64,000 nucleotides of DNA from the NCBI GenBank assembly GCA_947685225.1, contig CANTUV010000035.1, forward strand, positions 4,533,501 through 4,597,500, read 5' to 3'. Within the stretch, counting starts at the first letter, position 1. Each line of letters begins with the position of its first letter. Made by a program: the position numbers and the translations under genes. Positions 24,103 through 36,245 of the stretch are shown here, piece after piece. The notes beneath the pieces are model-generated. The model was not told the origin of the DNA, ran no database searches, and saw only the letters and a program-made list of their open reading frames with translations. This DNA comes from Garcia nutans. Taxonomy: Eukaryota; Streptophyta; Magnoliopsida; Malpighiales; Euphorbiaceae.

Positions 24103-24547
24103 TAATGATGAGGTGGACTCTAAAAACTCTTGCTCGGGTTCAGATTCTTCTTTGGTTAACTCCTCTACCTGCAAAACAAAAAGCAGATGAGACCAGGCTC
24201 CAATGGGGAGACTTTGATGCATAAATTAGCGATTGGTTTATCTGCAAGTATGCGAGGTCAATAAATTAGAAAAAAAAAACATTTTACCTGTGGGGATCCG
24301 TCACTATTTATAGTTGAGGGATATAAGACAGTACCTGCATATGTCAGCGAATCTTTCGAATGTGTCAGTGTCGTGCATCTGTTGTGTCAGAATTCTATCT
24401 GTCGAACTAAGAGCTCGGTAGAGGTAAGAAGAGAGAATACCGAGCTCTTCTCCTTCGAAGACTAAAGGATGGCTAAAGTTCTTTTTTGTCCGAGAGCTCT
24501 GTTCGGAACCTCGGTACATTGAATTCAGTATTTATAGGGTAGTATCA
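24103..24547 (-). repeat. LTR of Gypsy element (5' LTR in element orientation)
   Basis: Partner of 14063-14501. It begins TAATGATGAGG, one terminal base changed from TG, and ends AGTATCA, followed by target duplication ATATA. Inside, on the minus strand, it is followed one base later by TGGTGCGGTGAG, a candidate tRNA primer-binding site whose tRNA I cannot assign. Confidence 0.82.
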
Positions 24548-24552
24548 ATATA

Positions 24553-27098
24553 TATAAAGGCAAAATGAGGTCAAAAAGAAGCAAATATTAGAATAGATAA
24601 TAACATTTTGATCATTTATTAAACTAATTTTAAAATTACAAAGAAATATCATTAATTTCATTGTCATGAAGATACACCTTGTATAAAGTAATTACTTTTT
24701 TTTTATTGATTTGTACTATTAGTTAAACTCAAAAATAATTTAATTATAAATAATCTACCTATAATACTAAAATGACTGTCATTGGTATAATAGTGTACCA
24801 TGTGTATCAATAACATTTTTTGAAAATTAATTTTTATTTATCTTTTAATTAATTTATTAAATTAATTTTTTTATTTATATATTATATCACGTGTTCCAAT
24901 TGATTTTTTTAAAGTTAATTCATTATTCATTTTTTAATTAATTTATTAAAATAATTTTTATTTATTCTAATAAATATTTATTTATCTAAATATAAATATC
25001 TAAAGAGATAAAAACTAAATTTTTAATAGCTTATTATCTTATTAGATAAAAATAATTTATTGTTAATATTAGATATATATAAAATTACAATCATATTTAA
25101 ACTCTCTAAATAAATACATCTAATAATTAATTATCTATTTTAATAAATAATAAATTTAATATTTATTTATAATATTATAATCATATTTAAACTTTCTAAA
25201 TAAATATATCTACTAACAAATTAATTATCTATTCTAATAAATAATAAATTTAATATTTTTTTCCAATTATGTGACTACCACTTGATCCAAATTTAATAAT
25301 AAATTTTACGGTTAATATAATAATGAATAATTTCAAATAGATATTTATTTATTATAAGATAAAATTATCATATTTAGGATAAATAATAATTTTATCCTAT
25401 TATAATAATAATATTTAGTTAATATTTATTTATAGAGTTTAAATAAAATTAGAATATTTTATTGATTTATATTTATTTAAAGAGTTCAACAAGATTATAA
25501 TATTATCAATGTTATAATTAATTTTATCTTATCCATATTATGATTAATTTCATCTTATCTATATGATACTTGTGATATTTTAATTATATATTTTTATCTA
25601 AATATCTACTTATGCCACTATATATATAATGAATGGTGTATAAGACAATTTATAAACTAAGCAATTACTATACAAATGAAGTTACTTATAATTATATGTA
25701 CACGATTTATAAATTAAGGTACCTTTTTGTTAATATAATTTTTCTACAATATCAATTTTATACTTTTGACCCAAAGTTGTTTGAGATATAATTCACTTAT
25801 TATCAAATTAATATTTTAGATATTACTTTTTTATTTTTGATGTAAGTATTTTTTCATTTGTTATTGATAGTATTAAATTCATGTTGTTTAAAAATAATTT
25901 TTATTATTTATATGAAATATTATGATAATATTATGGTGTTACAAATCTCTTAGTATTTTGTAATTTTAGATAATTTGTTTAAATTTATCAATATATGTAA
26001 TAATTTTATTTTTTGCAACTACAAGTAAATAATTATTTATTTAAAATTATTATGGGATTCAAAAAATAAAAATACCTGCAACATCGTACAAAATGTCATT
26101 CATTGAGAAATTATATTATTAAAAAGAACAGATGAAAATTTATTTAAAAATTATTAAAAATTGTCACATATTGATATAAAATTAGCTTCTTGTACTAACT
26201 AATCATTCTTCATGGAATCACAGTTTCATAGTATAATTTCTCCAATCATAGTTAAATATATATATATATATATATATATGTAATCTGAAAATATATTTAC
26301 ATTAGAATCATTTATCATATATCATAAAAAATTTAAATATTAATAATAATTTCATTCACTAACTTTTCAGACTCTACAAACAACTAACAACTGATTAATA
26401 ACTACATTATTAATAGCAAATCCAAAAATCACTCTATAATTCCATGGTGTTTTAGCATAATTTATTGAGAAATTCAATATAATTATATGATTTGCAAGCA
26501 CTATTTTTATAACGTTTTCAACCTACAAAGCCAATGAGTAGTCCCAAAAAAAAATATTCTTGTTTCCTCTGGGAAGAATGTTCGATACAAAGAAGTCTAG
26601 CATAAAGAAGTTGGCCACAACCTAAACGTGTTCAGTTTCGGTTTAAATGAATATTGTCCAGCTCGAGTTCGGCTCGACTCATATTCGGCTCATTAATTTA
26701 TTTAACGAGCTCGATTTTACGCTCATACCAGGCTTGGGCTCGGGCCATATATGAATAATAAAATTCAAAAAAATATTATATTAGTGTGGAATTAGACTGG
26801 ATGATCTGATGGTGGAGATTTAATTACTGGATTTACTGCTTTTTGTTGTTACTCTTGTTCATATTCTTTTACCTTTAATTCTAATATACTAATTCAATGG
26901 CTAAGTTCCTTAAATTTAAATATAACACCATATAATATATTTCAGTAGAAAATGAAGAATATAAATATTTCAGTAAAATACCCATAAACCCTAAAACACC
27001 CATAGTTTTAAAGAATTGACAAGAAGAGTTAATAAAAAAATCAAATTGAGTGTAAATCAATCAAAAGCAAGTCTCAGTATGGATTTTTTTTCCTTTCA
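24553..27098. other. AT-rich intergenic region
   Basis: Strongly AT-rich with no recognisable gene. It holds a two-copy tandem repeat (25085-25260) and a TA microsatellite (about 26247-26279). At 26640-26750 there is a short GC-richer segment with repeated GCTCG/CGAGCTC motifs of the type seen in plant transposon subterminal regions. Confidence 0.55.
25085..25260. repeat. Two-copy tandem repeat, about 90-95 bp unit
   Basis: Two adjacent copies share TCATATTTAAACT, CTAAATAAATA, ATTAATTATCTATT and AATAAATAATAAATTTAAT in the same order. The copies differ by a few substitutions and small indels. Confidence 0.65.
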
Positions 27099-27106
27099 TA
27101 TATAAG

Positions 27107-30100
27107 CAGTGGCGAACCAGGAAGCTACTGAGGGGGGAGGGTCAAAATTTACACAGAAAAAAATTACAGACGAGTTCACAATAAAATTGAACATTTAATA
27201 TTACAGTGTTAGTAGTTCAATAATTAATTTGTGCTATTAGATTGACTACGACTAAAATATGATAATTGTATTTTACGAGTCTGTATTTTTTTAAAACATT
27301 GCATAACAGTCTCATTTTCAATTTTTTAAAAAATATCTCTCTCCACATAACAAACCAAGCAGTAGGTCAAAAAAATAATCTCTCATATTGTTGCGCAAAT
27401 CCGTCTTGATAATGTTCATTGCTGAAAAAGCTCTTTAGACAGTAGCAGTGGCAACAGGTAAGACTAAAGCTAACTTGATAAGCAGATATATTAAATAAAA
27501 TATAATTTCATAATCTGTCTCAACCATTTTTTGAGCAAGAGCTCCAATATCATCAAGATCAGAGAAAACTATATTTCTTCTTACATCAACAATGTAGATC
27601 TCAAGTTGATCTTCAAGTATTATCCGATCGGTGATGGTGAAAACATATGGATATAGTTCAGCGAGACGAAGTAATTTGAATAGCTGAAAGTTGGAAAATG
27701 GGTTCTTAGGAGAAAGACAAACAATGCATGAAAGCAATTCCGTACTCGATTTTGTAAAACATTTTTTCATTTCTTGAGCAATGAAATCAATAACCTATAA
27801 TTGAATAAAAAATAATTAGAATATATCATAATAAATAGTTAAGTATATTCTTAATTAAAAAAATAGTATCTGACAAAATATCTTTACTCAAAAGTGGCGG
27901 TGATAAGTAATTGGAGTACCAACACGCTTAAATCTTAGATAACCTGCATTATCTTCCATATTAGGCACTGTGAAATCATGATCTATATAAAAGTTATTAA
28001 CAACTTCCAATAATTTATCTCATCCATCCTCCCTGAAGCTTTGCAATACTTGTTTAACAGTTGCAATCAAATGAATTGCATTAACAATATTTTGATCATT
28101 TTCTTTGTAAGGCTTGAGATAGATCATTTGTCATTCCTAAAAATTTTCTCATCAAGAAAGCAATGAAAATAAATTCATAACTTCTCATTTTATCAAGCAA
28201 ACCCATAAACGCCCCTTGATTTTTAAAATCAGAACCATCCTCAAAAATATTCTCAAGAACCTCTTTCACAGGTGACCACATAAAGAGAAGACGCACAATT
28301 ATTTTATAATGAGAACCCCAACGCGTGCCACCAGGTCGAGCTAAATTTGTTTCTTGATGCAAGTCTCGTCCAGTTTGAATATCACCACTATCTAGACGTT
28401 AAACTACTTCATCATGTTATTTTTTATGGAGAGCATCCCTCCTTTTACATGAAACTTCAACAATATTTGCAACCATTGCAACATAATAAAAAAAATTACT
28501 CACAAATCTATTGCTCCTTGCTACTGCAACAAGTACTAATTGGAGCTGATGAGCGAAGCAATGAATGTACCATGTTGAAAGATTTTTATTTAAAATTATG
28601 GTCTTTAACCCATTGAATTTACCTCGCATATTAGAAGCTCTATCATAACCTTGGCATCTAACTCTATTTAATGATAACCCATGTTTCGCTAAGAAATCAT
28701 CAAGTGCACTTTTCAAAGATAAAGCAGATGTGTCACTTACATGTACCACTCCAACTAATCGCTCCACCACTTGTCCCAACTTGTTAACATGTCTCAACAC
28801 AACAGTCATTTGCTCCTTTACAGAATTATCTCGAGCCTCATCAACTAATATAGAGTAAAGGTCATCTCCAACATCCTTAATAATAGTTAGTGTCGTCTCC
28901 ATAGCATAAGAACTAACTATTTATTTTTGAATACGTGGAGAAGTGAGCTGATTATTTCCAGGAGCATTTGAATACCAACATCAATATTACGCTCACTGTA
29001 CCAATTGAGAAGTTCAAGAAAATTATCCCGGGTAAGTGACATTTCTAACTCATCATGTCCTCAAAAATCTAACTCATTAGCTAAATGAAAACATATACAA
29101 TCAACAATTGCTGTTAAACGTGTCTGGTAATGTCTCTCTTGCTCTTGGCTATGAGAAGATAATACGTGAGACACACTTTGTCTTTGATTTTTGAAACCAA
29201 CATATAGTATTCTAACATTATTATGTGAACTTTTGGGACTGCCAACGTATTAATTAAATCTCTCCATGGCTTTTCTCTAATTGCAAAACCCGATTTCTGT
29301 AAAGGCATTATCCCTCCGAGTAGATCCTCTATTCGAACTAAAAAAATAATGCCAGAAACAGAATACTGCATCTTTGAAAATACTATATTCCAACCACTCA
29401 TATTTAGAGTACCAATTCTCTCTAAAACTCCTCATGATTTTTTCAAATTTTGTTTGGGGAAAAATATGGCCACATGGTTGACAAGGTCTTTTAGCTACAT
29501 ATTATCTTCTAACATCATCCATAATCTCTACATCAAAATCATTAATAGGTTTACGCAATGCCGGGTCACCCATAATATTATCAAAACATACGTCCGGACA
29601 CTCTATTTTATCATTAGTTTTCTCTTCACTTGCATGACTACTTAATGTAGGGATCAATATTGGAATCGAAAGATTTGAGGATTCACCATATTCATTCCGC
29701 ATTCTCTTAGTCTTGATCACAAATTTATCCATATCTGTTAAATTTAGAATTAGTTTAACCTAATTTATATTCAGCATTTTAGACACTAGCTATACAATAA
29801 ATTACATTTTATATTTAAAACCTAATAACAATTCACAAAACACTAACAAAACCAATTAATTCAACATAATCACAACACATATCATTTAAATAAAATATTA
29901 TAGTTAATTGAAATTTAAATAAACAACAATCTATATTTATCTATATTCAAATTACCAATTTTTACCTAAAATCAAATAATCACAAATTCACAAAATAAAA
30001 ATAAATTCAATTAATTCAATATAATTAATAAATTATATTATCTATTTAAAAACCAATTGAATAAACTATATTCTATATATAAAAATAAATTCTCTAATTT

Positions 30101-30937
30101 TTTACCTAAAATAACAATTATAATAAACTCACAAAATACAATAAAATTAAATAATTCAACTAATTAATAAACTATATTCTACATTTAAACCTCAATATAT
30201 AATCTATTTTATATTTAAAAACCATAATCTCCAATTTTTTACCTAAAAAATTATCAAAATCTCCAATTTTTTTACCTAAAATATAAATTATCATAAATTC
30301 ACAAAATACATTAAAATCAATTAATTCAACTAATTAATAAACTGCATTCTATATTTAAAAATCAATATATTATCTTATTTATATTTAAAAATTAAAATTC
30401 TCAATTTTAATAACCTAAAATAAAATCTAATAATCACAAAAAATTAACAAACTAACTAATAAAATAAAAAAAAATTAATAAAATATTAAAAATCTGGACT
30501 GGTGGTGGTCAATGCAGCGTCGTCGGTGGTCTGGTCGGCCCATCTCTCACTCCTCCTCCCTTGCTCTCTGCCTCTGCATGCGCCTCCTCTCTACTCTCGT
30601 TCTCTGCTTCTTTTCTCCACTGCACGGGCCAGCAGCGCCTTATTTTTTTTTTCATTTTGCATTAAGTGAAACGGCGCAATTTCACTTAATGAAATTAAAA
30701 AAAATTAAAATCTCTGGTTAAAATGACACTGTTTCAGCCAGGGGCAAAATGGTAATTGCAGGCGCGAGAGGTTATCTTCAATCTCTCACACTTGCGGCCA
30801 AATCGAGTGCCCATATTCAGGTGTTCCCTCTACAACATGACCAAGCCAGCGCCGGCCGATGCAGCCCTCCTGTATCAATACTCACTGCCGGCGGTGGGGG
30901 ATCGTCAGCTCCTATCCAACTCCTAGGTCTGCCACTA
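27107..30937 (-). mobile_element. hAT DNA transposon (TTF zinc finger/DUF4371 type)
   Basis: A 3831-base element with ends CAGTGGCGAACCAGG on the left and the complement of TAGTGGCAGACCTAGG on the right, flanked by a perfect 8-bp target duplication TATATAAG (27099-27106 and 30938-30945). It encodes a decayed minus-strand transposase. The right end, about 30490-30930, is markedly GC-rich compared with the surroundings and corresponds to the promoter/5' side of the transposase. Confidence 0.88.
27290..29732 (-). pseudogene. hAT transposase pseudogene (TTF zinc finger, DUF4371, hAT dimerisation)
   Basis: Starts at the ATG at 29732 with a low-complexity leader, then after a stop at 29502-29504 a TTF-type zinc-finger region (KRPCQPCGHIFPQTKF, WLEYSIFKDAVFCF). 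The central part at 28417-28902 is DUF4371-like (YSILVDEARDNSVKEQM, RCQGYDRASNMRGKFNG, YIHCFAHQLQLVLVAVA), followed by GGTRWGSHYK (28096-28362). The C-terminal region at 27290-27770 carries the hAT dimerisation signature ending RAFSAMNIIKTDLRN. At least four stops or frameshifts separate these parts, so no active transposase is made from this copy. Confidence 0.85.
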
Positions 30938-30945
30938 TATATAAG

Positions 30946-33900
30946 TAAAATCATACATAACCTCAAAATTATCAATATTGAAGGAAACCAAGCCATTTAA
31001 ATTTAGATTGGGTTAGTTAGTTTAAATGCTCTGAGTTTAATTTGGGCCAAAAACTATGAAATTCACATTAATTACACTAAATTTAAATACATAAAATAAA
31101 ATTATGTTCAAAAAACACCCTCACAGTTTATAATTTAAACAATATAAATTAAACAATTAATAAATTAAACTATCTTTTTAAACCCGATTTATTCAAGAGG
31201 TGCTTGTAATTTATATATATTACTTTGAATAATATATTCAAAACTAAAATAATATCAATTTTTAAACTATCTTTTTATATTTTAAACGTAACGACTGTAA
31301 CACTAACAATAGCACAGCCCACCTCCCATTTGCTACCCTAAACAGATTTGCTCGCGCTCTAACACACTCACAGACGACACTCCTTGCCATGGCCTCACCA
31401 GCACACACACTCACAGCAACGCTTGCCCTACAGTAGCATCCACTTGGCTGAGCATATTATTCAAAGTAATACATATAAATTAAACAATTAATAAATTATA
31501 CTTAATTTATACTTTTATCTATTTTTAAATTAAATTATAAAATTATTTTGATTTATGATAAATTAATAATTTTAATTAAATATAATTTAACATTAATTAT
31601 AATTTTTATATTTATAAATAATTTATAATTAAACTAGAAAAAGTAATTACTTAATTGTATCAAGATATAAATATATATAATTTTACAAATATTTATGTAT
31701 ATTTCAGAATGAATATATGACATGATGTGATATAATTTAATATAATAATTTCAATACATTTTATAAAAATTTTAATAGTTTATTGTATTTATTCTCAAAA
31801 ATGATTCATAATTCATTTATTTATTATTTATATTCATATTACTAATTATTATTAATACCCATACTGAGTTTCATAAAAAACTACTAATATTATTATAATA
31901 AATTATTTTATTAGGTATAAATTATTATAATTAGACTAGTTATATCAATTATTTACATAAAAAAATAAAACATGTTGAATACTAATTTGATTTTAAAATG
32001 CTTAATTAATAATTTATTAGCAAGTATTTCTATTTTAGTTAATAGTTTATTAAAATCAATTCAATTATTTGCATCAATTATAAAGATTATGATTCATATT
32101 CAACCTTTTAATTGACTACAAATTATTTTGTCGAATTTAAAATTTTTTTATAGCTTTAAATTATGTATAAGACATAAAAAAAGTAATTGTTGCTGTATAT
32201 GTTATATGTATAACAAATCATTTATTATAATTTTTAATTTATTACACATCACATATTTATACAATAATAAATTATTATCAGACACTATTTTATTTAAGTG
32301 ACTATAATTAACACATTAAAAAAGAATGAAGATATGACACACATTATCACAAAACTATGACAAATTTATAATGATGTACTAACACGTCAAAAGAAGTTAT
32401 TATAATTAAAATTTTTTAATTATTATTACTATAAACTTTAATTTTTTGTGACTAATTGAATTAATTAACTATATTATTTAAGTGTAACTAAAGTGTGTAT
32501 TATTAGCTACAAAATATATTAAATTAATCTTAACTGCACATATTATATCTCGTGACAAATCAATTATTAAAAATTTTGATTTGTCACACATCAACCATTT
32601 GTATAGCAATGAATTGTTATTAGTCATAAATTTATTTATGTGACTAGAATTAAAATTTTTAATTATTCTTACTATAAGTTTTAAATTTTTGTAATTAATT
32701 GATTAAATAGCTATATTATTTTAATGTAGTTAAAATATTATGGCTAATTTAAATTTATTTTCACAATTTTAAAATATTATAATAAAAATAATATATTTAT
32801 TACGAATAATTAATTTTATTACTAACCAATTTAACTAGATTATATACAGCCGCAAAAATTTAATATTTGTAACTAGTATAAATTTTTTATTATAATTTTT
32901 TTTATTGTGACTAAGTATTCATTGATGTATATAAGATTTTTTGTAATAGTATATATATATATAAATAAGATTTGTTATATTGTTAATTACGTATTTTATT
33001 CTTACATTAATTATATTTTATTAAATTTTAATTATGAAATCATTATATTGTATTCTAATTATAAAATTGTATGTTATAAAATTATTTTTATAAAATTATG
33101 TTAGCATTCAATTTTTAGAATGTTATAATTATGTAATTTTTATTTTATTATATTTTAAATATATTATCTTAAACAGATAACTAAATAAATATCAAATAAT
33201 AAATAAATAGTGTAAATGGATTTGAGTTAAATATTTAAATCTACGCAATATAAGGGTAATAATAAAAGATAAGATTAATAGTAAAATTAATAAATATAAT
33301 ATATTAATATATATTTTAATATACATAATAAATAAATTAGCTAACAAATTTTTTAAATAAGTCAGCTCGTGAATTTGATAAGTCGGATATCTCTAAATTT
33401 AGGCTTGATTAATTTAATAAATGAGTAGCTTGAGCTCAGCTTATTTTTAAACAAGCTCTAATCTGAATGAACTTTTATCGAACTAAACTCGAGTAGACTA
33501 ACTCATTTATAATTCTAGGCATGGAGATCTCACTTGTACAGGTCATATCAATTCCTTTATCATCCACCCATTTCCATCAAAACATTGGATCATACAACCC
33601 AAACCAAAGCCCACTATCCTATTAGCACTGCCCATTCCAGAACAGCCCTTCTTCCAAGCCTAAATGGAAAATACTTGTACTCATAAGGGCTTTTTACAAA
33701 AAGAACTAAAAAATTAAAAGTTCTTTCAAAGATTAGATGCTCAAAAAAAAATTTTAATTTTACTATTCTAACAATTTTTTTTTTGCAAAAAAATAAGGAA
33801 TGAGAGTGTGGACCATATAACATATGTATGTGGATAAATATATAAATGAATGAGAGTTTGGACCACAACACGTGGATGTGGATAAACATATGAATGTGGA

Positions 33901-34140
33901 TATTGCTAGTTTTTTTTATTAATATTTTAAAGTTTTTACATAATAAAAAATAAATAAATAATTAAAATATAATTTATGTTTATTAATTTTAAATTATATT
34001 TTATACACAAATTTTATATATTTTATTTAATTTATATTTTTAAAACAGTTTTAACAAATAGTATAAAAAATTATTCAAAAAATTAATAAATAACATAATT
34101 CATATTTTTGTAGATATATATATACACACAATATATATAA
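30946..34140. other. AT-rich intergenic region
   Basis: No gene recognised. It contains a 29-bp inverted repeat pair (31207-31235 and 31454-31482) around a GC-richer loop. The stretch at about 32100-32945 has repeated TGTGACTAA/TTAGTCA motifs and ends in TTTTTTGTAATAG, possibly a decayed CACTA-like end. A roughly 50-bp imperfect duplication lies at about 33796-33895 (GAATGAGAG, GGACCA, TGTGGATAAA twice). Short AT-rich open frames are chance. Confidence 0.5.
31207..31482. repeat. Inverted repeat pair with 29-bp arms
   Basis: The arm at 31207-31235 (TAATTTATATATATTACTTT and following bases) is the reverse complement, with one mismatch, of 31454-31482. The loop of about 218 bases includes a GC-richer part (31290-31440) in an AT-rich neighbourhood. 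It could be a small foldback element; no certain target duplication was found. Confidence 0.6.
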
Positions 34141-34149
34141 CTAAATATA

Positions 34150-34860
34150 TACCAACATATATCAATTGATTTGAAATAAAAAATTAATATACAAACTAAT
34201 ATATGTTGATATATATTATATGTAACAACATATATTGATTGATTTATAAAAAAAATATCAATATACAGTTGATATGTGTTATTATATATTCATATATATT
34301 ACTTATAATAATATATATCAGCTGACACATAATAAAAAAATATTAATATACAGATTAATATATATTTATATATGTTGATATACATTGATATATGTTACAT
34401 TTAACAACATATATCAATTGATATATAATAAAAAAATCAATATACATACTAATATATATTGATATATATTAAGATATGTAACATATATCAACATATATCA
34501 GGTGATTCAAATAAAAAAATAATAGAATATAAAATTTTATACACTGATATATATATTGATATTTATAACACATATTAATATATATCAGATGATTAACAAT
34601 AAAAATTAATATATAAACTAATATATATCGATATATATCGATATATATTATATATAACATATATCAGTTGATTTATAATAAAAATATCAATATATAAAAT
34701 TAATATATGCTAATATATGTTGATATATGCAACACATATCAGTATTTATCAGATGATTTAGAAAAGAAATAATAGAATATAAAGTATTATATATTGATAT
34801 ATGTAATATATATCAACAAATACATATATTAACATATATCAGATTATTTAGAGAAAGAAA
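34150..34860. repeat. AT-rich tandem array, about 85-bp unit, about nine copies
   Basis: A block of the form ACATATATCA-N-TGATTT followed by AATAAAAAA and AATATA recurs at about 34167, 34239, 34323, 34419, 34502, 34589, 34669, 34753 and 34842, that is every 71-96 bases. Units are diverged. No coding content; the open frames here are composition artefacts. Confidence 0.7.
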
Positions 34861-35119
34861 TATGAGAATATAAAAGTGTAAATACATATATTAAAATAGT
34901 ATGCAATATATACCAACATATTATTAAATTTTGAAATATGGAGAAATGGCAAAAAAATTAATTTTTGTAAAATAATAATTACTAAATTTTTCTTTACATT
35001 AGTTAACGAGGAAATTAGAATAATCTTTTAACATATATTGTTTTAACATATATACACCCACATATACGAAGTAGTTTTTGAATTAATAGAAACAGAGATG
35101 CAATAACGTGTTTAAGTTT

Positions 35120-35769
35120 TTTTTTGAAGAAAAGGAGATCGAACTTAATAGACAATGCAAGTTTGGAACAACAATAACATCAGAAAAATTCTGAGCATCT
35201 GTAGCCACAACTCACAAAATCACTAAGCCGATAATTTATTACTTAATCATATTAGGGAAACCCCTATTAAAAACAGTACAAGACTTATCATCAAAAAGCT
35301 TAGCTAACAAAGCAGGAGGAGGACTATTAATTACAGTAACATCAAAACTCGATGAATGACCTTGATACTCCAAAAAATCCGCGCATCGATTTGTTTCACG
35401 AAACACATGCTTAAAACTCACATTCCAATCACACCTCAAAACTTCCTTAATGTTGTTCACAACATTCAAACAAGAGGAAGGAACCTTTGTATGAGAGTTA
35501 AGAATCTGAACTACTTGCAAATTATCACTTTCCACTTCCAGCCTGCACACCTTGTGATCCCAAGCTATCAATAACCCATGAAGAACTCCCCACAATTTAG
35601 CAGCCAAAATGGAACAGGTGCCCAAGTTAATGCAGAAACCCACTAACCACTCTCCCCCAGCTCCACGAATTAAACCTCCTGCCGCCGTTTTACCTTCAAG
35701 AGCAATCAACGAGCCATTTGTATTCAACTTGCACCACCCAACAGCTGGTGGTCTCCACCCAAACTTCCT
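35120..35769 (-). mobile_element. 5'-truncated LINE insertion (RNase H end)
   Basis: A minus-strand insertion with perfect 15-bp target duplication AACGTGTTTAAGTTT at 35105-35119 and 35770-35784. The left end is a T run, which is the poly(A) tail of the minus-strand element. The other end starts abruptly inside coding sequence, as expected for 5' truncation during target-primed reverse transcription. Confidence 0.88.
35239..35769 (-). pseudogene. LINE ORF2 C-terminal fragment, RNase H-like domain
   Basis: An open frame enters from the truncated end (GWRPPAVGWCKLNTNGSL) and runs to a stop at 35239. It is the RVT_3/RNase H-like domain found at the end of plant L1-type ORF2: GGLIRGAGGEWLVGF, LEVESDNLQVVQIL, HVFRETNRCADFLEYQGHSS and a final SPPPALLAKLFDD. 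The first catalytic Asp (usually in NTDGS) reads Asn, so even the domain may be inactive. No RT or endonuclease is present. Confidence 0.8.
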
Positions 35770-35928
35770 TAACGTGTTTAAGTTTGATGATTTTTATAAC
35801 TTTTTTACTATTGTAAATTTAGTAAAGCTCTTTTTGGCAGTAACTCAACTAACACAAGGGATGACTTATCAGACTTCACATGAGATTACTAATATCAAGA
35901 TTATTAATTGGTAGCTAATAATTGTAAT

Positions 35929-36237
35929 CAGTGGCGGAACCAGAATTTTACTGAGGGGGTCGGCGACGTGCACTGACGGTGGCCTGATGTTGCCAGCGGT
36001 GGGGGCTGATAGTGGCTGGCTGGGTTTGGGGGAGGGAAGGCCTGATTTTTGGGCTCTGTGAGAGAGAGGGAAGAGGGGGCTGCGTTTTTTAAATCTTCCT
36101 CCGGCGATCGATTTTTTTTAGGGCTGAGTTTCTAAAACCATGTGACCGTCAGCCAAAGAGGGATACCCTCTTCCTTCTAGCCGCCGGTGAAGGGGGGTCG
36201 TGTGACCACACACGACCCCATAGCAAATCCGCCACTG
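35929..36237. mobile_element. Small GC-rich non-autonomous hAT derivative
   Basis: A 309-base element with CAGTGGCGGA at the left and its complement, ending CCGCCACTG, at the right. It has an 8-bp imperfect target duplication (ATTGTAAT at 35921-35928, GTTGTGAT at 36238-36245). Its left end (CAGTGGCGGAACCAG, then TTTACTGAGGGGG) matches the left end of the hAT at 27107-30937, so that family could have mobilised it. GC-rich, no ORF of note. Confidence 0.78.
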
Positions 36238-36245
36238 GTTGTGAT

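Larger units (their letters stand above)
14063..24547 (-). mobile_element. Gypsy LTR retrotransposon, decayed, with antisense ORF
   Basis: Complete element of 10.5 kb, including a nested 2.7 kb hAT, bounded by LTRs and a 5-bp ATATA target duplication. Coding pol is on the minus strand and broken; an additional ORF runs on the plus strand between pol and the 3' LTR. That layout is known from Tat/Ogre/Grande-type Gypsy elements. Protease begins within about 200 bases of the 5' LTR, so gag has been deleted. The element cannot be autonomous. Confidence 0.85.

Noticed and set aside
30512..31000. Two plus-strand open frames in the GC-rich end of the hAT
   Set aside because: They are opposite to the transposase, with low-complexity content and no family; explained as the element's GC-rich 5' region.
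26640..33530. GCTCG-rich segments at 26640-26750 and 33360-33500 as two ends of one large element around the hAT
   Set aside because: No inverted-end match or target duplication could be seen between them.
33614..33889. 91-residue frame with repeated HIHVLW/HIHMLY
   Set aside because: Arises from a short imperfect duplication of about 50 bp; no homology recognised.
34150..34860. CRISPR-like regular repeat array
   Set aside because: Plant nuclear DNA; units are contiguous, diverged and without spacers.
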